Shown here piece after piece: positions 9,101 to 16,793 of a DNA stretch of 19,541 bases (position 1 is its first letter; the number at the start of each line of letters is the position of its first letter). This stretch comes from Spirogloea muscicola (Eukaryota > Streptophyta > Zygnematophyceae > Spirogloeales > Spirogloeaceae). Location of the stretch: positions 597,615-617,155 of the forward strand of contig WELB01000005.1 of assembly GCA_009602725.1 (NCBI GenBank), given 5' to 3'. Below the pieces are notes generated by a model. That model saw only the letters and a list, made by a program, of their open reading frames with translations. It did no database searches and was not told where the DNA came from. Position numbers and translations under genes: made by a program.

Positions 9101-10690
9101 TAGACTAGTATTTTTCAATCATGTCAATCATCCTCCTGTACAACATGAACAGTGAAGGAGCTACTACAAGAACTCTTAAGCACCCTTACAAACATGTTGC
9201 TATGCCAGAGTCCCGCTGTGGTGGCAAAAGCAACTGAAGAAATTGATCGCGTCATTGGTGACCGTAGGCCTACCTTGGCTGACATCAAGAACTTACAGTT
9301 AGTAACAAATCCTTGAAGTGCACAAATTCAACTCGATCAGGCCACTTGAGTTGAAATTTACAACCTGCTTGTAAGGACTACTGTCATTGATGATCCTTGA
9401 GGGAAGCATGACAACTTTGCCAGTCGTGCTTTGCAGATATATGAGGCTCATTGTGGCCGAGGCACTCCGGCTATATCCTCAGCCTCCGCTTCTAATACGA
9501 AGATCACTTCAAGCCGACAGACTTCCAGGTTGCCCACAGTCTGTGCCCATAGCTTGAGAATCAATCTCCTAAATCTGAAAACCCAAGCCTTCTTACAGTG
9601 TGCTGAAGTCCATCAAGAGAAGTGCAACTTCTGGAGTTCTGGATCAATGTCACGTCTTCAATCCCTGTTCCATTGTGCCTGCTACTTGTGATCTGTGCTC
9701 TTTGGAACAATTTGTCCGTAGCTTAACTGTGATATTAATCTCGTGATTCTGCAGGAGGTCATCTTGGAGATCCAGAAGGATACTCTATTCCGAAGGGCAC
9801 TGATATCTTCATTTCGGTAAGCAAGTACCTTGACCTCAAACATTGCGCTTTGTCAGCCTGAGGCTTACCTAGGCATGGCTCTCAGATCCCTCATGTATTT
9901 TCATCTAGGTGGCAACTAAATTTTGGGAATCCACTCTCTCATGCCTTCTTGACGACATTTTGACATTAGACCGTCTGCCTGGACTGGGCGGCAGGTGTAT
10001 AATCTACATCGCTCACCATATTTTTGGGAGGAACCAGATCGCTTCAACCCAGATAGATTCCTGGTGGACAAGTCCCCTGGCACTGTCCTGGGCTGGGAGG
10101 GGTACAGTGCATGCAGGACTCCAACTGCTCTGTACCCTAACGAAGTACGCAGTGACCTCCTTGACAACTCAGATTTCTCCTAGTGGTACCGATTGCACTA
10201 ATGGACGTGAGCTGTAGCAACTTCAAGGGCTGAGAGTCTGCTATTGATCCTTAGAACTGCTGACTGAGGCCCTGAAGTACTCCTGTCATTGCAATGTCCT
10301 TGTTTCACAACACAGATAGCCAAACAAAGCTTCACAGTCAGTAGGTCCCACATTAGCCATCTTTGCTTTGCTCCTGCACTACTCAGCAGGATTCGATTGA
10401 CCTGAAGCTGTGGTCTGCAGACAAGCTCCGACTTTGCATTCCTCCCTTTTGGAGGAGGGCCAAGGAAGTGTGTTGGGGACCAGTTTGCGCTGGTGGAGTC
10501 CACAGTTGCTTTGGCCATGCTACTGAGGCGCTACGAGATCAGCTTGCGAGGCCAGCCCGAGGACGTTCAGCTTGTCACTGGTGCAACTATTCATACGAAG
10601 GACGGCTTGTGGTGCAGGCTCCGGCAGCGCAAATTTGGGGCCAGCCATGGTGCAGAGACTGAAAAGAATCTCCTCGCTCAACCTGTGTAG
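6164..10690 (+). CDS. CYP97A: CYP97A-type carotenoid beta-ring hydroxylase, plastid, 13 exons
   Basis: Exons: 6164-6297, 6937-7123, 7249-7356, 7485-7790, 8054-8227, 8357-8404, 8657-8716, 8926-9012, 9209-9297, 9437-9528, 9755-9816, 9995-10144, 10421-10690. All introns are GT-AG and the frame closes at 1767 nt (588 aa plus TAG), close to plant LUT5 (about 595 aa). Residues 1-45 form an Ala/Arg-rich plastid transit peptide joined to VQASS. The domain then begins RSFFDNASN and [15 protein letters not shown]450 landmarks: I-helix AGHETT (350-355), ExxR (E406-R409), PDRF (468-471) and the heme loop [10 protein letters not shown] with Cys516 as thiolate ligand. CYP97A enzymes hydroxylate the beta ring of carotenes at C3 on the way to lutein and zeaxanthin, in the plastid membrane with electrons from ferredoxin. 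Family identity is near certain. Exon 9's donor (GTTAGT at 9298) was chosen because it alone restores [14 protein letters not shown]. Confidence 0.95.
6525..6615 (+). repeat. Dispersed repeat in CYP97A intron 1, second copy at 14612-14705
   Basis: GCGGCTGCTG-TA-TAAAGA, CGGCTGTA, CATACAG, GTT-ATG, CGGAGCCAC-AGGC occur in the same order at both sites with small gaps. The sequence is unrelated to the LINE 3' modules and is a second repeat family of unknown type. Confidence 0.65.
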
Positions 10691-11030
10691 AAGAATTTCT
10701 TCTTTTAATAGTGAAGTTCGCCGCCTGCAGCAAAGTCTTTTAGCAGCTTTTAAGCTTATCACGATTGAGCCACCACTTGCCGCTTGCAGTAATGGACTGG
10801 CAAATTGCAGATGTAGCAGGACTTTCCATAGGCGCTAAGAATAGCTGCCCATCACAAGTCTAAAATGTGGCTTGCTGGTACTGGCAAATGACACGACCAA
10901 TCGGCTTGCGCCGCTGGATCACACCCACTTAAATTGGCAACCTATCTAATAGCTATTGTAATTCCTTCTATCGGAAACTTGATGACTGGCAAATCTGACA
11001 CTATCCTTTGCGCCTAGTCCAATTAATTGG
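10691..11030. other. Intergenic 3' region between convergent CYP97A and DiT1
   Basis: There is no gene in these 340 bp, which hold the 3' UTRs of both neighbours. A TGTAA at 10957-10961 (+), 267 bp after the CYP97A stop, is the likely polyadenylation signal of that gene. I found no TGTAA on the minus strand for DiT1, so its processing site is not assigned. Confidence 0.55.
10957..10961 (+). terminator. TGTAA polyadenylation signal, CYP97A
   Basis: TGTAA is the usual chlorophycean polyadenylation hexamer substitute. It is the only one on the + strand between the CYP97A stop and the convergent DiT1 end. Confidence 0.5.
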
Positions 11031-13981
11031 TTACCAGAGGCCGAGGACCTTCCACCATGCACCACCAATGCCGAGCCAGACGACAATGTTGACGACGCTA
11101 CAGATGAATCCAAACTTCCACCAATCAGCAAGGGGCACATAACCAGCGCCGTAGAAGACGGGGGCAGAGCCGATGCCATAGTGTGTCAAACCACCCATGA
11201 GGTTGGAGAAAAAGGAAAGCACAAGTGCGCCAAAGAGCGGCGGCGTGCCGAGTGCAGTGGCCACTGACAGGAAGGCTGCAAACATGGCGCCAATGTGTGC
11301 GGCGCCCGAGGCGAAGAAGTAGTGCGAGTAGAAGTACAGCAGGACTAGAAGGCCAAACGCCGGCTGCCAGGCGAGGCCGAGCCCGCCCACCACCTGCACA
11401 GGCCCCGGCACATAATACATTCTCTAGATGTCGGCTGACTTTGACAATATTGCTGTTGACCCCCTTATCCAATTTAGAATATAGCATCCCTCTGCATCCA
11501 TCTAATCTGCCAGTGCGCCCCCCTTATCTAATGTAGGATTATAGGATCCCTCAGCAACCATCTAATCTGCCAATGCTACTATACAATACTGTGACAGACA
11601 TGAGAGTACTTTGAAGGAGGCAAAGCTTGGTGAAGGTGCGCACCTTGACTACTGACTGGCTGAACCAGGCAATAAGGCCGTACTTGTTGAGGTACGAGGC
11701 CATGGCAATGAGTGCTGCGAACCACGTGAGCGTGTCCCAGGCAACCGACTCGGCGAGGCACTCCTTCCACGTCACCACGCCGGTGATCAGCAGCACTGAG
11801 AGGCCCAGGATGGCCGCCGTCACTGCGTCCACCTTAATGACGCTGCCAAAGATCCAAAGGCCCACCTGACCGCCACAACAGACCAGCGCGCTCAATGTAT
11901 TCTCAGATAAAGAGCGAGTAGAAACACATGAACGACAACAGCTCTGCTCTGAACCCACAGACACCGCAAATCATGACTGTCAGCGCTGCACATGATGGCG
12001 CATGCACGTCCTGCCAAGCTGATTGCATCTGGATAGCGCCCATACTCCTTTCCATACCACGAGGGCCTTAGAGCTCGGCCCAGAATTCATGTCACGTGAA
12101 GCGCACCGTGACGAGGAGAGTGCCGGCCATGATCTTCTCATTTTGGGTCATGGGGCCCATCTTGTCCAGATTCTCACGCGCGAGCACGGGTGCATCCGGG
12201 CTGCTCTTAATCTCCGGGGGGTAGATGGCATAGAGGATTGCCGGGATGAGCACCAGACTGATGAGACCTGGCACCAGAGCAGCTACGGCCCAATCCGTCC
12301 AGCCAATAGTGATGCCTATGGCATTAGCTGCCAGGTTGACACTCAGTGGGTTGGCGGCCATGGCGGTCAAGAACATGGCTGAGGAGATGACAGACGTCTG
12401 AAAGGACGTGAGCATGAGCCACGCGCCAAGCTTGCGCTCAGTGCCATCCCCGGCCTTGCTGCCGCATGCGATGCACAGGGCCTGCAAAGATGGACCAGGC
12501 AGTCCCAGAATCTCAGAGCTCAGGCTGATCCTTGTAAGATGCACACGGAGGTAAACTTGCCCACTTTGAGCTAAGCTTGAGCTAGCCAGGCAAGCTCCGT
12601 GCATGGGCTTGTGGTAACGCGTGCAACAAGCTCAGGTTGTGAGATGGGCTCTACTGAGAGGCCTCTGAGATGTGTATCAGAGTACCTTCACAAGCGGCAG
12701 GAAGATGCCGCCAGCCCGGGCGGAGACGGACGGAATGGCCGGCGCAAGCAGCGCCTCGCTGAACACCAGGCTGTAGCCCAGGCCAAGGCTTGAGCCTCCG
12801 AAGAGCGACACAAACTGCAGGAGAAGGCCACAAAGCACTGTAACGCTGAGGCAAGACCTGGAGCAAACATGCAAAGCGACGAGAGGGCTGACTGCAATGA
12901 GGGCATGGAGGTCGGTTTGCTGTACACTGCCACTGACGAGCATACTTCTATATTTTGATAACTACTCTTTGTGACACTAATCGATGTATGATGAGTCACT
13001 ATCAACCAATAACTGGCATTCATTCAAAGTAAGCCGCTTTCCAGGAATGGCAGGAGCGCAGGTTGGACGTAAGAGGTCAGTCAAAGCAGCTGCCTTTGGG
13101 GCACCTGGTAGGCCACGCGGTTGCCGAGGCCGGTCTTGATGAAGCCCTTGGCGAAGAAGAAGGCGAGGGCAATGAGCCACGGGATGGGGTCGCCGAAGGC
13201 GCTGAACGCGGCGGCAAAGGTCAGCGTCCGCGTGAGCACCGTGGCGCCCAGGCCCATGATGGCCACGGCGCCGAGCGGCAGCGGGCCTGCACGCCGCGCC
13301 ACTCGGACAGGGCTGCTGTCAGCTCCGACCATCTTGAAGCAGCCGGCGGTGAGCCGTCGGCGGGCCTCAGGCAGAGACGCCAGAGCCCCTAGCGATCGCT
13401 TGTCGATCACGTCGCCAAGGCCCTGAGAGTTGCAGGCTTTGGGTCTCGGCGGCCGGCGAGACAATGACGCGAGTGGGTCTCGTCGTCAATGCCTCAACCA
13501 GCCGAGGCACGCTGGCAGCCGCGATGGCCGCCATCTGCGACGGGCTGCGCTATCTAGCACTCAGTCGACGCTTACAACGCTCCCAGAGCCAGGACCGCAG
13601 CACCGACGACGTGACAGTGGGAGAATGAGGAGGCGGAGAAGCCGAGCCCGTGTACGATGTCGCCATAGCTGGCCTTCATGTGAGCACCGCCGTCTCGCCA
13701 GCGACCTGGCTCGACAGGAGCTGCGCAGACAGTGGCAGCGGCAGCGGCGGCGGAGGCTCACCGGTGATGATGCCGACGATGGTGGCGAGGAAAATGGCGA
13801 GGAGCTGCCAGGCGTTGCGCGCCACGCCCGCGGGCGGCGGGATGAGCCACAGCAGGACGCCCGTCGCCAGCGTCGCCGCCAGCGGTTTCGCCGCAGCGCC
13901 CTCCCACTTGGCTGGCGGCTTTGCTGCTGCCGCCGCGCCCGAGCCGCCGCCGCCAACCGGTACGGCGGCGCCGCCGGCGGC
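11031..13981 (-). CDS. DIT1: Plastid 2-oxoglutarate/malate translocator (DiT1), 5' end missing
   Basis: Minus-strand exons, 5' to 3': up to 13981-13762, 13286-13105, 12814-12686, 12481-12107, 11865-11644, 11393-11031 (stop TAA at 11033-11031). Junctions keep the frame and rebuild family blocks: AWQLLAIFLATIVGIITG, AAFSAFGDPIPWLIALAFFF, SSLGLGYSLVFSEALLAPA, AMFLTAMAANPLSVN, DAVTAAILGLSVLL, WKECLAESVAWDTLTWFAAL and NLMGGLTHYGIGSAPVFYGA. This is the DASS/citMHS-type multi-spanning carrier of the inner envelope. DiT1 exchanges stromal malate for cytosolic 2-oxoglutarate, feeding the GS/GOGAT cycle. The mature region appears complete (about 497 codons from 13981). The start codon and transit peptide are not found: upstream there is an ambiguous base (13982), 30 bp of unknown sequence and then a LINE module. 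GTGCGC donors are used twice. Whether the gene is functional depends on the missing first exon. Confidence 0.9.
11461..11578. repeat. Two-copy tandem repeat of about 59 bp in the last DiT1 intron
   Basis: CCCCTTATC at 11461 and again at 11520 start two copies that share ATCCCTC, CATCTAATCTGCCA and TGC. They are about 80 percent alike by eye and lie wholly inside the intron at 11394-11643. Confidence 0.8.
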
Positions 13982-13982
13982 N
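13982..13982. other. Ambiguous base (n) at the broken DiT1 5' end
   Basis: This is the only undetermined base in the window. It lies in a GCC-rich run exactly where DiT1 homology stops and before the LINE module begins at 14012. Confidence 0.95.
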
Positions 13983-14011
13983 CTGCCGAGCGCTTTAGGC
14001 ACCCCCGTCAC

Positions 14012-14450
14012 TTGGCCCCTTCGAACCTTTGTCAATTCATTTCGGGCTGGCTTTTCACAGCCCTTGCCCCCATTGGGAGAGCCACTTCTTCTTTCAGGCC
14101 TTGTACAAAGCTTTGGGCTGGCCTCTCTCAGCCATTGCCTTGTATTGGAAGAGCAATTTGTTTGGGCTGACCTCGTTTTCTATGGGCGGGCAATTTCTTT
14201 CTCACAGCCTCTTACAGCGTTGTTTCTTGTTACAGCCATTGCCTTACATCAAGAAGTGAGCTCTTCCAGCTCTTCTTGTGCTTGGTGTTCTTAGTGCTTC
14301 CCCTGGCTCCTTCTCGTCCTTTGTTCATTCTTCTTTGGGCTGGCTTTTTCGAGCCCCTATCCTCATGGGCGAGCCCTTCTTCTTCCGAAAGGGGGCGGGG
14401 GCGGTGAATTGCCAGCCCAGAAAGAATGGACAAGGTCCAAACAGCGCCAA
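14012..14450 (+). repeat. Cluster of three plus-strand and one inverted LINE terminal modules
   Basis: The first module (14012-14097) is close to those at 4511-4596 and 5413-5500, from TTGGCCCCTTCGAACC to CTTCTTCTTTCAGG. A second, shorter variant (about 14098-14215) has GGGCTGGCCTCTCTCAGCCATTG. A third (about 14290-14395) has TTTGTTCATTCTTCTTTGGG and GGGCGAGCCC, resembling 331-515. From 14408 to 14436 a minus-strand copy (GCCAGCCCAGAAAGAATGGA) forms an inverted repeat with the third. None carries coding sequence. Confidence 0.75.
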
Positions 14451-14546
14451 AACCAGACAGCTATGCAAGAGACTACAGCAAAGGGGAGCTTAGTAACCCC
14501 GAGTCAGCAGCCGCATTGGCAGAGCTGTTTCCTTCCTGACTGAAAG

Positions 14547-14564
14547 GGCGGGCAAAAGCCCGCC
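14547..14564. repeat. Perfect 7-bp hairpin with AAAA loop
   Basis: GGCGGGC (14547-14553), AAAA, GCCCGCC (14558-14564). It resembles an intrinsic terminator stem, but that reading has no meaning in a eukaryotic nucleus and no T run follows. Confidence 0.8.
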
Positions 14565-14611
14565 AATACAGGTCGTGGAAGAAGCTAGTGCAATGCATTA
14601 CTCTTCCCAGA

Positions 14612-14705
14612 AATGGATGCGGCTGCTGCTAGTAAAAGACCGGCTGTAAGAGGCCACCCAGATGCATACAGGTGTTCATGACGGAGCCACCAGGCAGTAA
14701 GGGGC
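14612..14705 (+). repeat. Second copy of the repeat found in CYP97A intron 1
   Basis: GCGGCTGCTGCTAGTAAAAG, CGGCTGTAAGAGGCCAC, CATACAGGTGTTCATGACGG and AGCCACCAGGCAGTAAGGGG parallel 6525-6615. Both copies have the same orientation. Confidence 0.65.
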
Positions 14706-14872
14706 GATAGCTGTGATGGCTGTGACCTCTTCCATAGAACGACAACGGCCAAGCCCGACGGCCGACCTGAACGGGACGCCCCACTCTCTATACCTCAAGG
14801 AGTGCTCGTCCCAGTCGCGACGGGGGCTGCGTAGGTTGCCCCACTCGGCACTCCGCTGCGTGGCGAAGGAGG

Positions 14873-14913
<41 letters not shown>
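14873..14913 (+). repeat. (GCC)n trinucleotide microsatellite, about 13 units
   Basis: An uninterrupted GCC run of about 41 bp upstream of ClpP4. Such runs commonly break short-read assemblies, which matters because the ClpP4 5' exons are missing next to it. Confidence 0.95.
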
Positions 14914-15084
14914 TGCCTGTGACCGCCGCTAGGGGACGGCCTTTCCTGCTGGGGCGGCGACGGCAGCGACAGCGCCGATCTGGGCTCCCGCGAATTGAGT
15001 CAGAAGCTCAGCTGACACCATCGCCGTCAACTCTCCGCCACCGCTGCCGCTGCCGCTGCCGCTCTCGCTCCGCCGCTGTGCCAG

Positions 15085-16246
15085 ATGCGCAGGACCCCAA
15101 CAAGGACATCCGCCTGTTCGTCAATTCGCCCGGCGGTAACATCAGGTCCGCGAGCTCCCCCGCCCGCTGCTTCGCGGCTGTGCTGATCCAAATTGTGGGC
15201 CGCATGGCAGCTGAAATCCGTGTTCACGCGCATCCGTTGGCCGCCTGCACTGATGGCTCTGCAGCTGCCGTCTGTCTGATGTCTGCCGCTGCGGCGGGTG
15301 GGTTATGGCAGCTCGGCGATGGCCATCTACGATGCCATGCAGATGTGCCGTGCGGACGTGTCGACCATCGCCTTTGGGCTGGCGGCATCCACCGCGTCCA
15401 TCGTCCTCGCCGGCGGCTCCAAGGGCAAGCGCTTGGCGATGCCCAACGCAAGGATCATGGTGCACCAGGTATGCAGCCAGCGGCCCGTCGCTGGACAAGC
15501 TCAGCCCACTGCACTCGGCCGCTGTTCGCGTGCTGCCTGGTGTCGGCTGCTGACGCCCGCCAGTGGTCTTTGTGATGGGGCTGGCAGCCGCTGGGCGGGG
15601 CGAGCGGCCAGGCTATCGACGTAGAGATCCAGGCCAAGGAGATCATGTACCACCGCAGCAACGTGATCCGGATCCTGTCTGAAGTCACCGGGCGGCCCGC
15701 GGCGCAGGTGCGCAAGAGCTCCTCAGTCATGCGACCCCTCACCTTTCAATGATGTTGTAGCTCCTTCAGCATCAGACCGGCTGGAACCCTGAATCAGGAC
15801 GAAGCCTCACAATTGTGGACAAGCAATCCAGATGTTATGGTACTATTGTGTGACATTTTACCTGCAATACTGGTGAATGCTGGCGCGCACAGGCTGAGCA
15901 TCTGTGCATTTCCGACCATCTCCACAAGCAGCATGTGCCCCTGCTATACGAGGAAAACAGAGCAGATGTGCCCTTAGTTACGTTAAAGATCTATTCCTCA
16001 CGTCCTTGAGATAAGATGCTATTCCGTCTCATGCAGGTGGAGAAGGACATCGACAGGGACCGATACATGTCACCAATGGAGGCGGTGGAGTATGGCCTGA
16101 TTGACAATGTCATCGATGAATCGACCATGATTCCAGTAGTGCCCATTCCGCCCGGCCGGATAAAGCCCAAGAGCGACCTGCTCGAGGCTGAGAAGGACCC
16201 ACGCAAGTTCCTCACACCCATTATTCCTGACGACGAGATATATTGA
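15085..16246 (+). CDS. CLPP4: Plastid Clp protease core subunit ClpP4 type, 5' exons missing
   Basis: Exons: 15085-15145, 15312-15468, 15588-15707, 16037-16246 (TGA at 16244-16246). The first visible exon starts in phase 1 with [17 protein letters not shown]. It is joined through [10 protein letters not shown] to [38 protein letters not shown] and [20 protein letters not shown]. The catalytic Ser (AAST), His (MVHQ) and Asp (EKD) are all present, so this is a ClpP and not an inactive ClpR. The C-terminus [12 protein letters not shown] matches plant ClpP4, a subunit of the stromal ATP-dependent Clp core that degrades plastid proteins fed by ClpC chaperones. About 19 N-terminal core residues before the DAQDP block and more, including the RERIVFLG region and the transit peptide, are absent. 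The upstream acceptor looks genuine. Subtype ClpP4 is likely, and ClpP membership is certain. Confidence 0.88.
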
Positions 16247-16793
16247 TGCTATATCACTAATTCACATTCTGTACAAGTACTTCGTACTACGCTTCAACTG
16301 GTCGCAAGTGTGAGCTGGTGCTAGCTTGTGCTCAACAGGCACATCTAGTACGCAGTTTCCTTCAGGTGTCCGCCACAAGGATCTTGCTTTGCATCACATT
16401 GCCCTGCTTATACATGTGCATGCAATAACTTGCCCAGCAAGGATACTTGCCTTATCGGCCGTGAAAATACAGCAGTAAACAGTGCACAAGTAATGATGTC
16501 CTTCCACTTAAAGTGATCCTCATGTGAATAAAACTTCTTCGTACACCAATTTTTGCTGTTTTTGGAAATCCCAGAAAATTAAGTGTCCTTCCCTACCCGT
16601 CACATTATATACACAGTTCCTGACTCTATCTGCACCACAACGCAATCGCAAATGGCCCCTGCAAACCCCGTTGCCTCTCTTACAAGCTTGCAACCGTGTC
16701 TCTACCTCGGTGTGACCTCCCCTGCGAGCTGGGCTCAGACCTGGTCCCACTTGGGCAGGTGTCAAGTATTATGTCCGGGACTTCATGAGTGCC
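16247..16793. other. Intergenic 3' region between convergent ClpP4 and Rab5
   Basis: No gene is seen in these 547 bp. An AATAAA lies at 16527-16532 (+), and a minus-strand TGTAA at 16684-16680 sits about 110 bp after the Rab5 stop. No + strand TGTAA was found for ClpP4. Confidence 0.55.
16680..16684 (-). terminator. TGTAA polyadenylation signal, Rab5
   Basis: TTACA on the + strand, i.e. TGTAA on the minus strand, about 110 bp downstream of the Rab5 stop codon, a typical distance for chlorophycean genes. Confidence 0.55.

Larger units (their letters stand above)
14451..15084. other. Interval between DiT1 and ClpP4 with no recognisable first exons
   Basis: About 630 bp holding a 7-bp hairpin (14547-14564), the second copy of the CYP97A intron repeat (14612-14705), a GCC microsatellite (14873-14913) and a pyrimidine-rich acceptor ending CCAG at 15084. 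I looked on the + strand for the ClpP N-terminal block (RERIVFLG-like) and on the - strand for a transit peptide, and found neither. Confidence 0.6.

Noticed and set aside
9209-9528. Apparent frameshift in CYP97A between the exons at 9209 and 9437
   Set aside because: Using the GTTAGT donor at 9298 instead of GTAACA at 9302 restores the conserved [14 protein letters not shown], so no frameshift is needed.
13430-14170. Arg-rich plus-strand frame of 246 residues
   Set aside because: It is antisense to the first two DiT1 exons and then reads into a LINE module. The composition comes from GC-rich complement and not from a gene.
14547-14564. Bacterial-style terminator hairpin
   Set aside because: The window is nuclear eukaryotic DNA with spliced genes, and no T run follows the stem.
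14919-15575. Long plus-strand frame over the ClpP4 start
   Set aside because: It opens at GTG, runs through the Arg-rich product of CGC repeats and continues through intron sequence. Only 15085-15145 is coding by homology.
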